From: Sphingomonas sp. LT1P40
GTDB lineage: Bacteria; Pseudomonadota; Alphaproteobacteria; Sphingomonadales; Sphingomonadaceae
DNA length: 64,000 bases
Assembly: GCF_036663835.1 (NCBI RefSeq)
Contig: NZ_JAXOJT010000001.1
Location: forward strand, 1,488,001-1,552,000
Reading direction: 5' to 3'
Shown here: one piece after another, positions 54,451 to 63,870 of the stretch
How the letters are laid out: every line of letters starts with the position of its first letter
Position numbering within the stretch: the stretch's first letter is position 1
The notes under the pieces: generated by a model
Database searches by the model: none
What the model was told of the DNA's origin: nothing
Seen by the model: the letters and a program-made list of their open reading frames with translations, nothing else
Translations under genes and position numbers: made by a program

Positions 54451-55905
54451 ATGACCAAGGCAATGCCCCCGCGTTCACGAAAGGTGCGCGTGCTGGCGAC
54501 TCTAGGCCCCGCCAGCAATTCGCCCGAGATGATCGCGGCGCTGCATGCGGCGGGGGCCGACGCGTTTCGCATCAATATGAGCCATGGCGATCAGGAATCT
54601 AAAATCCCGGTGATTGCGGCGATCCGCGCGCTGGAAAAAACCACCGGTCGCCCAATGACGATTCTCGCCGACCTTCAAGGTCCCAAGCTCCGCGTCGGCA
54701 AGTTCGTCGAGGGCAAGGTGATGCTCGAAACCGGCACCACCTTCATCCTCGACCGCGACAAGACCCCCGGCGATGCGACCCGTGTCGAACTGCCCCATCG
54801 CGAGATTTTCGAGGCGGTGACCGACGGGGCGCGGCTGTTGCTCGACGATGGCAAGATGGTGCTGCGCGTGACGGGTTATGACGGCGACCGCATCGTCACC
54901 CGCGTCGAGGTCGGCGGCATGCTGTCCAATTCCAAGGGGCTGAACGTTCCCGACATGGTGCTGCCGATGGCGGCGCTGACGGAGAAGGATCGCAGCGACC
55001 TCGCCTTTGCCGTCGCACAGAAGGTCGACTGGATCGCCCTGTCCTTTGTCCAGCGGCCCGAGGATCTTGCCGAAGCACGGCGGTTGATCGGCGGCGGCGC
55101 GGCATTGCTGGCCAAGATCGAGAAGCCCAGTGCGGTCACCCGGCTGGAGGAGATTATCGAGGCGTGCGACGGCGTGATGGTCGCGCGCGGCGACCTGGGC
55201 GTCGAACTGCCGCCGCAGAATCTGCCGCCGATGCAGAAGCGTATCGTCGAGACCGCGCGGCGCATGGGCCGCCCGGTGATCGTTGCGACGCAGATGCTCG
55301 AATCGATGATTACCTCACCCTCGCCGACCCGCGCCGAAGTCTCCGACGTCGCCACCGCCGTCTATGACGGTGCCGACGCGATCATGCTGTCGGCCGAAAG
55401 TGCGGCGGGTCAATGGCCGATCGAATCGGTCACGATGATGGATGCCATCGCCGATGCGGTGGAGCGCGATCCCGCGCATGGCGACCGCGTCCATTTCACC
55501 GTGATGAAGCCCGATCCGACCACCGCCGACGCGCTGGCGGAAGCGGCCAAGTCGATCGCGGCGACGGTTTCGGCAAGCGCGATCGTGTGCTTCACCATGT
55601 CCGGCTCCACCGCCCGCCGCATCGCGCGCGAACGGCCTGCCGTGCCGATCCTGGTGCTGACGCCCAAGCACGAAACCGCCCGCCGTCTGGGCCTGTTATG
55701 GGGCACCCACGCCGTCCATACCCGCGACGTCGATTCGTTCGAGGATATGGTGGCCAAGGCCAAGCGCATGGCGCTGCGCCACGGCGTCGCAAAGGCGGGA
55801 GACCGCGTTATCGTGTGCGCCGGCGTCCCGTTCGGCACGCCCGGATCGACCAACGTGCTGCACGTCGTGACGATCGTCGGCGACGAGTTGAAGGGGCGAA
55901 ATTAG
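54451..55905 (+). CDS. pyk: Pyruvate kinase
   Basis: The 484-residue enzyme makes pyruvate and ATP from phosphoenolpyruvate. Visible are RVLATLGPASNSPEM, FRINMSHGD, ILADLQGPKLRVG, the catalytic Lys in LLAKIEKPSAV, VMVARGDLGVELP, ATQMLESMI and DAIMLSAESA. The C-terminal regulatory domain is complete. AAGGAGAG precedes the ATG at 54451. The end overlaps the convergent HAD gene by four bases. Confidence 0.97.
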   Translation: MTKAMPPRSRKVRVLATLGPASNSPEMIAALHAAGADAFRINMSHGDQESKIPVIAAIRALEKTTGRPMTILADLQGPKLRVGKFVEGKVMLETGTTFILDRDKTPGDATRVELPHREIFEAVTDGARLLLDDGKMVLRVTGYDGDRIVTRVEVGGMLSNSKGLNVPDMVLPMAALTEKDRSDLAFAVAQKVDWIALSFVQRPEDLAEARRLIGGGAALLAKIEKPSAVTRLEEIIEACDGVMVARGDLGVELPPQNLPPMQKRIVETARRMGRPVIVATQMLESMITSPSPTRAEVSDVATAVYDGADAIMLSAESAAGQWPIESVTMMDAIADAVERDPAHGDRVHFTVMKPDPTTADALAEAAKSIAATVSASAIVCFTMSGSTARRIARERPAVPILVLTPKHETARRLGLLWGTHAVHTRDVDSFEDMVAKAKRMALRHGVAKAGDRVIVCAGVPFGTPGSTNVLHVVTIVGDELKGRN

Positions 55906-56522
55906 TCGGCCGGTAACAGCCCTGCGTCGGCCAGTTCGGCTCGCAGGCTCTCAGCATCGATGAACAATACCGACCGAATCCCCATCGCCTCCGCACCAGC
56001 AACATTGGCGGCGTTGTCGTCGATGAAGATCGCCTCTTCCGCGCTCAGTCCGAATCGATTCAATGCGAGGGTGTAGATCGCCGCATCGGGCTTCAGCAGC
56101 TTTTCCTCGCCCGACACCACGACATCGCGGAAGCGGTCAAACAGGTCGGGCCATGCCGCGCGAAATGGCGGAAAGAATTCATGGCTGAAATTGGTGATCG
56201 CAAACAATGGAACGCCGCGCGAATCAAGTTCGGCTACGAGCTCGTGCATGCCCGTAACGGGATCGCCGACGCTCTCGTTGAAGCGCGGCCCCCAGGCGGC
56301 GATCAGGTCGGCGTGCCGTGGAAATTGCGCCGTCAGTTCCGCCGACGTGTCCGCGAAATCGCGGCCCGCGTCATGCTGGAAATGCCACTCGACCGTGACG
56401 ACGTCGCGCAGAAACGCTTCGAGCGCCCGATCGTCACCGATCAGGCGCTCGTAGAGAAACCGCGGGTGCCAGTGGAACAGGACATTGCCGATATCGAAGA
56501 TAGCGGCGCGAATCGATCCCAC
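55902..56522 (-). CDS. HAD-superfamily hydrolase
   Basis: A 206-residue phosphatase-like protein of the YihX/HAD-IA type. The first motif FDIGNVLFHW has the nucleophile Asp and a Gly at the +2 position, as in several members. ITNFSHEFF (motif II), the Lys in EEKLLKPD, and IFIDDNAANVAGA (motif IV) are intact, with a helical cap at residues 16-80. The substrate is probably a small phosphorylated metabolite. Confidence 0.92.
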   Translation of the reverse strand: MGSIRAAIFDIGNVLFHWHPRFLYERLIGDDRALEAFLRDVVTVEWHFQHDAGRDFADTSAELTAQFPRHADLIAAWGPRFNESVGDPVTGMHELVAELDSRGVPLFAITNFSHEFFPPFRAAWPDLFDRFRDVVVSGEEKLLKPDAAIYTLALNRFGLSAEEAIFIDDNAANVAGAEAMGIRSVLFIDAESLRAELADAGLLPAD

Positions 56523-56536
56523 GGGGATGGCTGGCT

Positions 56537-56662
56537 TCAGCCCTGGCGGGCTTTGAAGCGGCCCTGCGTCTTGTTGATGACGTACACGCGACCACGACGG
56601 CGAATCACGCGGTTGTCACGGTGGCGCCCCTTGAGCGACTTCAGGCTGTTGACGATCTTCAT
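56537..56662 (-). CDS. 50S ribosomal protein L36, zinc-free paralogue
   Basis: A 41-residue basic protein, [16 protein letters not shown] at the start, then [20 protein letters not shown]. It is the alternative (ykgO/rpmJ2) L36 without the four zinc-binding residues of the classic form. In other bacteria such copies spare zinc, but in Alphaproteobacteria this form can be the only L36. It is short enough to be missed by gene finders. It lies 14 bases after the HAD gene start, on the same strand upstream of it. Confidence 0.95.
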   Translation of the reverse strand: MKIVNSLKSLKGRHRDNRVIRRRGRVYVINKTQGRFKARQG

Positions 56663-56821
56663 GACCGGTCTCGATACTCTTATTAAGCTGTCGGAAAAGA
56701 GGCTGCCGCGTAGATGTCACGCCCCGCGAAGTCAAGGAAAGCTTGGCAACGGAACCGACCCGCGCGTAACGATGTTGTTAACGACAGGCCGTTCATTGCG
56801 AACGCCAGGAGGATTTATCCG

Positions 56822-57415
56822 ATGAAGACCCGAGCCCTGCTTACCCTCGCCGCTACCGCCGCGCTCATGGCGGGCTGTGCCACCTCCGGCGGTCGTGGCG
56901 CCCCGGTCGATGTCACCCGCTATCATCTGGCCCAGCCGATTCCGGCAGGTGCCGTCAGCATTCAGCCCAAGGATAGCGTCGCCGGCCCCGAATATCAGCT
57001 TTATGCCGACGCGGTCGGGTCGCAGATGGCCGTATTGGGCTTCTCGCCCGCCGCAGCCGGGACCAGCGCCGATTATATCGCCACGGTCGATTTCAGCCGC
57101 ACCGATCGCGGTCAGGTGCGCACGCGCCCACCGGTCACGATCGGGCTGGGCGGTGGCGGCTTTGGCGGCAATGTCGGCGGCGGCGTGGGTGCCAGCGTCG
57201 GCCTTGGCGGCAAGACGCGCACCGTCTACGGCTCGGAACTGGCCGTGCAGCTTCGCCGGCGCGGTGACAATACCGTGATCTGGGAAGGCAAGGCGATCAC
57301 CGAATCACTGGGCGACGCACCGGGATCGCAGCCGACCGATACCGCGACCAAGCTCGCCGCCGCGTTGTTCAAGGGCTTTCCGGGGCAGTCCGGGATCACT
57401 ATCACGGTGAAATGA
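56822..57415 (+). CDS. DUF4136-like lipoprotein
   Basis: A 197-residue protein with AGGAGG before the ATG at 56822 and a lipoprotein signal (AALMAGC). The mature part has the DUF4136 pattern: an early VTRYHLAQPIPAGAVSI, a central strand region, a Gly-rich segment (GLGGGGFGGNVGGGVG) and ATKLAAALFKGFPGQ near the end. It probably sits in the outer membrane; function unknown. Its stop overlaps the peptidase gene (ATGA). Confidence 0.85.
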   Translation: MKTRALLTLAATAALMAGCATSGGRGAPVDVTRYHLAQPIPAGAVSIQPKDSVAGPEYQLYADAVGSQMAVLGFSPAAAGTSADYIATVDFSRTDRGQVRTRPPVTIGLGGGGFGGNVGGGVGASVGLGGKTRTVYGSELAVQLRRRGDNTVIWEGKAITESLGDAPGSQPTDTATKLAAALFKGFPGQSGITITVK

Positions 57416-58530
57416 GCATCCAGATCAATTCCGCGTTCGACAGCGGAAACATTCGCCTCCTCCAGATCGACGGTGACACCGTCGATCTGGAAATCGTCGC
57501 CGACCATCAGTCCGATTTTTTACAGTGGTTCCATTTCCGCGTCGCCGGGGCGCGTGGCAAACGGCTGACCTTTCGCATCACCAATGCGGGCGAGGCCGCC
57601 TATACCTTTGGCTGGCCGGGATATCGCGCGCGCGTCAGCACGGACCGCGAAGCGTGGCGGCTGACCGAGAGCAATTATGCCGACGGGGTGCTCAGCTTCA
57701 GCCATGAATTCGACGGCGATGTCGCGTGGTTTGCCTATTTCGCGCCGTACAGCATGGAACGGCATCAGGATCTGATCGCGCGCATGGCGGCACAGCCGGG
57801 CGTGACGCACCGCGAGCTCGGCCAGACGCTGGACGGGCGCGCGATCGACCTTCTGACGCTTGGGACGGGCAAGAAGCAGGTGTGGCTCTATGCCCGCCAG
57901 CATCCCGGCGAATCGATGGCCGAATGGTGGGCCGAGGGCGCGCTGGAGAAGCTGACCGATCCAACCGACGCCACTGCCATGGCGCTGCGCGAAAAGGCGA
58001 CGATCCACATCGTACCGAATATGAACCCGGACGGGAGTTTTCGCGGGCATCTGCGCACCAATGCGGCCGGGATAAACCTCAACCGCGAATGGCATGCGCC
58101 AACGCTGGAGCAGAGCCCCGAAGTCCTGCACGTTCGCGCGGCGATGGACGAAACCGGCGTCGATTTCGCCATGGACATTCATGGTGATGAAGCGATCCCG
58201 GCAAACTTCCTCGCAGGGTTTGAGGGCATTCCCCGCTGGACCGACGCGCTGGGTGAGAAATTCTACGATTACGGCCGCCGTCTCGCCGCCGCGACGCCGC
58301 TGTTCCAGACCGAACAGGGCTATCCGAAATCCGCGCCCGGCACCGCCAATCTGTCGATGTCCACCAACCAGCTCGCCGAACGCTTCGGCGCGGTAGCAAT
58401 GACGCTGGAAATGCCATTCAAGGATCACGATCCCAGCCCGGATGCTGAGTTCGGCTGGTCGCCGGAGCGGTGCAAGGCGCTCGCCGCTGCGTGTCTCGAC
58501 ACGCTGGCGGGCATGATCGACGAGATCTGA
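57412..58530 (+). CDS. M14 zinc carboxypeptidase, cytosolic carboxypeptidase-like
   Basis: A 372-residue enzyme without signal peptide. An N-terminal beta-rich domain (1-125) typical of cytosolic carboxypeptidases (CCP, M14D) precedes the M14 fold. The zinc ligands are in ARQHPGESMAEWW and the histidine of DIHGDE; the substrate-binding NLNREW and catalytic Glu in TLEMPFKD follow. Eukaryotic CCPs remove glutamates from tubulin; the bacterial substrate is unknown. It is coupled to the DUF4136 lipoprotein gene. Confidence 0.93.
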   Translation: MSIQINSAFDSGNIRLLQIDGDTVDLEIVADHQSDFLQWFHFRVAGARGKRLTFRITNAGEAAYTFGWPGYRARVSTDREAWRLTESNYADGVLSFSHEFDGDVAWFAYFAPYSMERHQDLIARMAAQPGVTHRELGQTLDGRAIDLLTLGTGKKQVWLYARQHPGESMAEWWAEGALEKLTDPTDATAMALREKATIHIVPNMNPDGSFRGHLRTNAAGINLNREWHAPTLEQSPEVLHVRAAMDETGVDFAMDIHGDEAIPANFLAGFEGIPRWTDALGEKFYDYGRRLAAATPLFQTEQGYPKSAPGTANLSMSTNQLAERFGAVAMTLEMPFKDHDPSPDAEFGWSPERCKALAAACLDTLAGMIDEI

Positions 58531-58533
58531 ACG

Positions 58534-59307
58534 ATGCGCGGGGGGATCATATCGCTGGTGCTGATCCTGCCAGTTACGGCATTGGCGCAAGCATCATCGA
58601 TGCGCATGCTGGGGAAGCAATGGGTCGGCAGGGACGGCAACCAGCGCACGGCCCAGATCGGGCTGCAACTCGGACAGCCAGCCAACGCGGACCCCGATCG
58701 CATACGCCGCCTCGAAATCAACTGGCGCGACTTCCCCTATCAGCAAGGCGCATTCCCCGTTCCGGTCGGGGCGGAAGACCATAGTCAGGAAGTCGGTGTC
58801 ACCCTCGCCGTCGACGACGCCGGCAGGCCCCGCACGTGCGAGGTTACGAAGCCAAGCGGCGTCGCAGCGTTCGATGCCCATGCCTGCCCGCACCTGAAAC
58901 GCTATCTGCGCTTCCATCCGGCGCTGACCCGTGAGGGCACGCGAACCGGCGACACCCTGAACATCGCGGTACGCTATACCGCTGGCCGTATCCGAACCTA
59001 CACCGTCGGCGGGACAGTGCCGATGCCCTGGCGACCCATGCCAAAGCCGCTCAAACCGATCGATCAGGCCGCGATCGGTTTTTCGCCACAGGACCGTCTA
59101 CCCCCGGACGTCGGCGGCACCAGTGGCTGGCTCCGCGTCGAGGCTGACGGCTCGGTCAGTGCCTGCACGCTCGCAGCGCCAACCCAGCGGGACAGCTTCG
59201 ACCTCGCCATCTGCGAACGGCTGCGCGCATGGCGCTTCGAACCCGCACTTGATCAGTGGGGCCAGGCGGTCGCCGCTGACTTCGGATTCGGCGTTTCGCG
59301 GCGATGA
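58534..59307 (+). CDS. Exported protein with two TonB-C-like domains
   Basis: A 257-residue protein with a signal peptide (SLVLILPVTALAQ). Residues 75-150 (TLAVDDAGRPRTCEVTKPSG...ACPHLKRYLRFHPAL) and 175-255 (WLRVEADGSVSACTLAAPT...ICERLRAWRFEPAL) are two copies of the TonB C-terminal-like fold with its paired cysteines. There is no membrane anchor, so it is not a classic energy transducer. Role unknown. The GNAT gene overlaps its end. Confidence 0.8.
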   Translation: MRGGIISLVLILPVTALAQASSMRMLGKQWVGRDGNQRTAQIGLQLGQPANADPDRIRRLEINWRDFPYQQGAFPVPVGAEDHSQEVGVTLAVDDAGRPRTCEVTKPSGVAAFDAHACPHLKRYLRFHPALTREGTRTGDTLNIAVRYTAGRIRTYTVGGTVPMPWRPMPKPLKPIDQAAIGFSPQDRLPPDVGGTSGWLRVEADGSVSACTLAAPTQRDSFDLAICERLRAWRFEPALDQWGQAVAADFGFGVSRR

Positions 59308-59759
59308 TCGTCCGCGAGGGCGGTCTGGACGATCCGCAAATCATCGCCCTGCTCGAAATCCATGCGCGCGGCATGCTCGACAATTCACCGCCGGACAGTT
59401 GTCATTTTTTCGACCTGTCGGGGCTGAAGACGCCCGATATCACCTTCCTCTCGGCCTGGGAGGGCGAGACATTGCTCGGCATCGGAGCCCTCCGCGAGCT
59501 TGATGCGCACACGGGCGAAATCAAGTCGATGCGTACTGCCGGGACGGCATTGGGGCGCGGCGTCGGTACGGCGATCCTGCGCCACATCATCGCGCTGGCC
59601 CGCGACCGGGGCTATACCGCGCTGAAGCTGGAGACCGGGACCGGCCCCGCGTTCGATGCGGCGCACGCATTGTACGCGCGCTACGGCTTCGTCCCCTGCC
59701 CGTCCTTCGCCGGGTACCGCCCGACCGACTTCAACCGCTTCTTTGCACTGGCGCTATAG
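59304..59759 (+). CDS. GNAT-family N-acetyltransferase
   Basis: A 151-residue acetyltransferase. The acetyl-CoA-binding part lies in IKSMRTAGTALGRGVGTAILRHI (about 73-95, with RxxGxG/A pattern) followed by LKLETGTGPAF and the ARYGFVPCPSF motif. The layout is close to the YjaB/PhnO-like group of small acetyltransferases. The substrate is unknown. It overlaps the end of the preceding gene by ATGA. Confidence 0.9.
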   Translation: MIVREGGLDDPQIIALLEIHARGMLDNSPPDSCHFFDLSGLKTPDITFLSAWEGETLLGIGALRELDAHTGEIKSMRTAGTALGRGVGTAILRHIIALARDRGYTALKLETGTGPAFDAAHALYARYGFVPCPSFAGYRPTDFNRFFALAL

Positions 59760-59804
59760 TCCGCACTTGCTCACGACACGGTCGCGCCGGTATTGCGCTG
59801 CACC

Positions 59805-60362
59805 ATGAGCATTCCGAATCCTTCCGATCCGTCCGACATCCCCGTCCGGCTCAAGCCACTGCCGATGCTGATCTTCAGCTCGCGCTGGCTTCAGCTGCCG
59901 CTCTATGTCGGGCTGATCGTCGCGCAGATCGTCTATGTCTATTTGTTCCTCAAGGAGCTGTGGCATCTGATCATGCACGCCTGGGAGTTCACCGAGCAGC
60001 AAATCATGCTGGTCGTGCTCGGCCTGATCGACGTGGTGATGATCTCCAACCTGCTCGTGATGGTCATCGTCGGCGGCTATGAGACCTTCGTCTCGCGCCT
60101 GCGGCTGGAGGGGCATCCGGACAACCCGGAATGGCTCAGCCACGTCAATTCGGGCATCCTGAAGGTCAAGCTGGCGATGGCGATCATCGGCATCTCGTCG
60201 ATCCACCTGTTGCGCACATTTATCGAAGCCGGGGCAATCGGCACGCCAACTGGACGCGTCACCGAAACCGGCGTGATGTGGCAGACGATCATCCACATGT
60301 CCTTCATCGCATCGGCCATCGGCATCGCCTGGGTCGACCGGATGACGCAGAACAAGCACTAA
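59805..60362 (+). CDS. UPF0114/YqhA-family membrane protein
   Basis: A 185-residue inner-membrane protein with three or four helices (about 34-55, 67-92, 117-140, 150-172). FSSRWLQLPLYVGLI, GGYETFVSRLRL and VKLAMAIIGISSIHLLRTFI match the YqhA family, which is widespread but uncharacterised. The start at 59805 is preferred over 59793 because it places the family's N-terminus correctly. Confidence 0.92.
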   Translation: MSIPNPSDPSDIPVRLKPLPMLIFSSRWLQLPLYVGLIVAQIVYVYLFLKELWHLIMHAWEFTEQQIMLVVLGLIDVVMISNLLVMVIVGGYETFVSRLRLEGHPDNPEWLSHVNSGILKVKLAMAIIGISSIHLLRTFIEAGAIGTPTGRVTETGVMWQTIIHMSFIASAIGIAWVDRMTQNKH

Positions 60363-60448
60363 CGCTAACCGCGCATTAGCCACGTCTTTTGGTCCGTGAT
60401 TGACGGGTTCCGGATATTTCGTTCCCGCAATCATTTTGGGGGCGCGAC

Positions 60449-61081
60449 ATGATTCGGGAGCTGATGTTCGGCGGCGTAGCAACGGCGGCGGCGGCGGGAA
60501 TTTACTTTCACGGCCCGCTGCAATCGTCCGGCGAAACCTATGATCGTCCGCTGGCAGAGACCTATCGCATCGTCGAGGCGACGCCGCTCCCCTCGCTCTT
60601 CGACAAGATGGTCACGGGCACGCGCGACGAATCGGTCACGCGCGGCGGCGAACCCCAGAAATCGATGGTATGGTACTTCCACGCCAAGGGTCAGCAGATC
60701 GGCAAATACACCGTCGAGGTCGCGCCCGCTGGCGACAAACAGACTCGCGTCAAAACCAGCTTTGAAATGGCCGACAACGCTGAAAAGGTGATGGGCAAGG
60801 GCTTTGCCATCCATGGATCGGATCAGTTTGCGGTGATCGGCCACGCGTCGATGAACGAACAGATCGACTCGCGTCTCGACGGGCGCGCCTTCGACACGGC
60901 CAAGATATCGCACGCGATGACCGCCTATATCGCCGCCAATCTCAGCGGGATTCAGGGGCAGGCGCTGGAGTCGTTCGACCAGGCGTCCGCCCAGTTCAAG
61001 GAAGCGGATGCGGAGCGCGCCTATAGCAAGGCACAGGCCGACAATGCCCGGTTCAAGCCCGGCGAGCCAATGGTCCGCTAA
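60449..61081 (+). CDS. Hypothetical protein with N-terminal anchor
   Basis: A 210-residue protein. Residues 4-20 (ELMFGGVATAAAAGIYF) may be a membrane anchor or signal. A mixed alpha/beta domain follows (ETYRIVEATPLPSLFDKMV, KYTVEVAPAGDKQTRVKTSF) and the C-terminal 60 residues are helical and Ala/Gln-rich. No family recognised. GGGGGCGCGAC precedes the ATG. Its stop overlaps the convergent DUF1467 stop. Confidence 0.75.
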   Translation: MIRELMFGGVATAAAAGIYFHGPLQSSGETYDRPLAETYRIVEATPLPSLFDKMVTGTRDESVTRGGEPQKSMVWYFHAKGQQIGKYTVEVAPAGDKQTRVKTSFEMADNAEKVMGKGFAIHGSDQFAVIGHASMNEQIDSRLDGRAFDTAKISHAMTAYIAANLSGIQGQALESFDQASAQFKEADAERAYSKAQADNARFKPGEPMVR

Positions 61082-61332
61082 TAACCGACCATATCAGCGG
61101 TGAGCCAGCCGTTGACATAGTTCAGGTAGAACAGCCCGAACAGCACCGCTGAAACCACCGTCGTGCGGATGACGATCTTGCCCGCCGGAAACGATACCGG
61201 CGCGCTTTCCGCCTGCCCCGGTACCAGCGCCTCCCCCGCCTCCACGCTGGTCCGCGCGGAGAAAGGAAGCACCAGGAACAGCGCCAGGAACCAGAACAGG
61301 AAATAGATCGCCAGCGCGCTCGGCCAACTCAT
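61078..61332 (-). CDS. DUF1467 membrane protein
   Basis: An 84-residue inner-membrane protein with two helices (about 5-24 and 56-76) and a short acidic loop. SALAIYFLFWFLALFLVLPF and the closing LNYVNGWLT are typical of DUF1467, a family nearly restricted to Alphaproteobacteria and found next to rnj and proS. It starts four bases after the RNase J stop. Confidence 0.93.
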   Translation of the reverse strand: MSWPSALAIYFLFWFLALFLVLPFSARTSVEAGEALVPGQAESAPVSFPAGKIVIRTTVVSAVLFGLFYLNYVNGWLTADMVGY

Positions 61333-61336
61333 CGCG

Positions 61337-62977
61337 TCAAACCTCGATCAGCATCACATCGACCACCGGCTTCTTGCCGGTCCAGCGCGTCGCAACGCGC
61401 CGCGCCGCCAGCCGCACGCTTTCTCGCAGCCGGTCGATATCGCGGCCCTTGGCGTCCGAAACAGCCTTGGAAACGGCTTCCACCGCTTCCTCGATGAAGG
61501 GTTCGCGGTCCTCCTCGACCGGCACGCCCTGAATGCGGATTTCCGGCGTTCCGGCAAGTTTGCCATTCGCCTTGATCGCCACGGCAATCGACATCTGGCC
61601 ATAAAGCCCCAGCTTGCGCCGCTCGTTCATGGTGGAGCCGTCGGCGGGCAGGATCACGTCGCCGTCCAGCACCAGTCGCCCGGCAACGGCATTGCCAACC
61701 TTCTTCGGTTTTCCGGGAGCAAGCCGGATGATCTCACCGTTATTCTGCACCACCGCCTGCGGCACGCCCTGTTCCAGGCCGAAGCGCGCCTGTTCGGCGA
61801 TATGGCGCATCTCGCCATGCACCGGCACCAGGATTTCGGGGCGAATCCAGCCATACATCGCCGCCAGTTCGGGTCGCCCGGGATGGCCGGAGACGTGGAC
61901 GAACGCCTGCCGGTCGGTGATCATCTCGACGCCCTTGCCCGCCAGCACGTTCATGATCCGCCCGATCGCCATCTCGTTGCCGGGAATCTGCTTGGACGAA
62001 AACACGACGGTGTCGCCCGATTCCAGCTTCAACTGATGCGTTTCGTCGGCGATCCGCGCGAGCGCGGCACGCGGCTCGCCCTGCCCGCCGGTGGCGACGA
62101 TCATCACCTTGTTGCGCGGCAGCTTCATCGCTGTCTCGAAATCGACGATATCGGGGAAATTGCGCAGATAGCCGGTCGCCTGTGCCACGCGCAGGATGCG
62201 GTCGAGCGAGCGGCCCGCGACGCACATCTTGCGCCCGGTGTCCTTGCAGACCTCCCCCAGCGTTTGCAGCCGCGCCGCATTCGACGCGAAGGTCGTCACC
62301 AGCACGCGATTCTTCGCCGCGCCGATCACTTCGTCCAGCCCGGTGCGAACGTCGGTCTCCGACCCCGAAGCCTCGGGATTGAATACATTGGTCGAATCGC
62401 ACACCATCGCCAGCACGCCGCTGTCGCCCACCGCGGTCAGTTCCTCGGCGGTCGAGGCCGATCCCATCACCGGCGTGTCGTCGATCTTCCAGTCGCCGGT
62501 GTGGAATATCTTGCCATAGGGCGTCTCGATCACGACGGCATTGCCCTCCGGAATCGAGTGCGCCAGCGGCATATAGCTGATCTTGAACGGGCCGATCTGA
62601 TAGGATTCGTCCTCGCGCACCACGTTCAGTTCGACGCGGTCGGCGATGCCTTCCTCGTCCAGCTTGCCGTGAATCAGGCCCGCGGTGAACGGCGTGGCAT
62701 AAAGCGGCACTTCGAGGTCGCCGATCAGGTATGGCAGTGCGCCGATATGATCCTCATGCCCGTGCGTCAGCACGATGCCGAGCAGATCGTCGATGCGCTC
62801 CTCGATGAACTGAAGGTCAGGGAGGATCAGGTCGATGCCGGGATAATCGGGATTGCCGAAGATCACGCCGCAATCGACCATCAGCCATTTGCCGTCACAG
62901 CCATAGAGGTTGACGTTCATGCCGATCTCGCCCGAACCGCCGAGCGCGAGGAAGAGAAGTTCTTTGCCGGGAGTCAC
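61337..62977 (-). CDS. rnj: Ribonuclease J
   Basis: A 546-residue metallo-beta-lactamase RNase with 5'-3' exo- and endonuclease activity, important for rRNA and mRNA processing where RNase E or others do not suffice. The metal site is in LTHGHEDHIGALPYL, HTGDWKID and later VHVSGHPGRPE and VPVHGE. The beta-CASP domain occupies about 215-380, and the short C-terminal domain is present. The neighbours coaX and DUF1467 keep the alphaproteobacterial order. Confidence 0.96.
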   Translation of the reverse strand: MTPGKELLFLALGGSGEIGMNVNLYGCDGKWLMVDCGVIFGNPDYPGIDLILPDLQFIEERIDDLLGIVLTHGHEDHIGALPYLIGDLEVPLYATPFTAGLIHGKLDEEGIADRVELNVVREDESYQIGPFKISYMPLAHSIPEGNAVVIETPYGKIFHTGDWKIDDTPVMGSASTAEELTAVGDSGVLAMVCDSTNVFNPEASGSETDVRTGLDEVIGAAKNRVLVTTFASNAARLQTLGEVCKDTGRKMCVAGRSLDRILRVAQATGYLRNFPDIVDFETAMKLPRNKVMIVATGGQGEPRAALARIADETHQLKLESGDTVVFSSKQIPGNEMAIGRIMNVLAGKGVEMITDRQAFVHVSGHPGRPELAAMYGWIRPEILVPVHGEMRHIAEQARFGLEQGVPQAVVQNNGEIIRLAPGKPKKVGNAVAGRLVLDGDVILPADGSTMNERRKLGLYGQMSIAVAIKANGKLAGTPEIRIQGVPVEEDREPFIEEAVEAVSKAVSDAKGRDIDRLRESVRLAARRVATRWTGKKPVVDVMLIEV

Positions 62978-63009
62978 ATTGTTCCAGTCATATTAAATAG
63001 TGGGTGCGG

Positions 63010-63783
63010 TCAGGCCGACTGGCTCCGCTCCCACAGCATCGCCAGCCCCTGAATGGTCAGGTCCGGCTCGATCGTGTCGAATATATCGGTGTTCTTTTCG
63101 AACAGCACGGCAAGACCACCGGTTGCGATCACCTTTACCGGGCGACCGATCTCCGCCTTCATGCGGGCGACCAGCCCCTCGATCATCGCGATATAGCCCC
63201 AATAGATGCCGATATGCATCTGGTCGACCGTATTACGCCCGATCACCGATTTGCTAACCGGTGCCTCGATCGCGATGCGCGGCAGTTTCGCCGCCGCCGT
63301 CACCAGCGCGTCGAGCGACAGGTTGATGCCCGGCGCGATGATCCCGCCCTTATACGCCCCGGTATAATCGGCGACGTCAAAGGTTGCGGCGGTGCCGAAA
63401 TCGATGATGATGAGGTCGCCGGGATGATTGGCGTGGGCGGCCATCACGTTGAGCGCGCGGTCTGCGCCCACGGTGTCCGGCTCCTCGACGTCCAGCGCAA
63501 TCGGCCAGCCGCCCTTGCCCGCGATAACGGGGTCAGTCTTGAAGTATTTCTGGCTGAGCACGGTGAGGTTGTGGAGCGCGCGCGGCACCACCGTGCCGAT
63601 GATGACCCCCGTGACGCTCGACAAGGCAAACCCCTCCAGCGCCAGCAACTGGCTTAGCCACACCGCATATTCATCCGCCGTCCGCCGCGGATCGGTCGCG
63701 ATCCGCCAGCGCGCGCGGATTTCGCGCCCTTCCAGCAAGGCAAAGACGACATTGGTGTTGCCGGCATCAATCGCGAGCAGCAT
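63010..63783 (-). CDS. coaX: Type III pantothenate kinase
   Basis: The 257-residue kinase phosphorylates pantothenate, the first step of CoA synthesis, and needs a monovalent cation. It has the ASKHA phosphate-binding [14 protein letters not shown], a PSxARD-like region near [22 protein letters not shown] and [11 protein letters not shown]. The ATG at 63783 places the conserved N-terminus correctly. It lies between rnj and the end of birA, as usual in Alphaproteobacteria. Confidence 0.96.
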   Translation of the reverse strand: MLLAIDAGNTNVVFALLEGREIRARWRIATDPRRTADEYAVWLSQLLALEGFALSSVTGVIIGTVVPRALHNLTVLSQKYFKTDPVIAGKGGWPIALDVEEPDTVGADRALNVMAAHANHPGDLIIIDFGTAATFDVADYTGAYKGGIIAPGINLSLDALVTAAAKLPRIAIEAPVSKSVIGRNTVDQMHIGIYWGYIAMIEGLVARMKAEIGRPVKVIATGGLAVLFEKNTDIFDTIEPDLTIQGLAMLWERSQSA

Positions 63784-63870
63784 CGCTCTCTCCAAACGAA
63801 CACAAACGGGTGCGCAGCACCCCTACAATCGTATCTCACCTCAAGTCGAGCGAATGCCCTTTCTCTCCTT

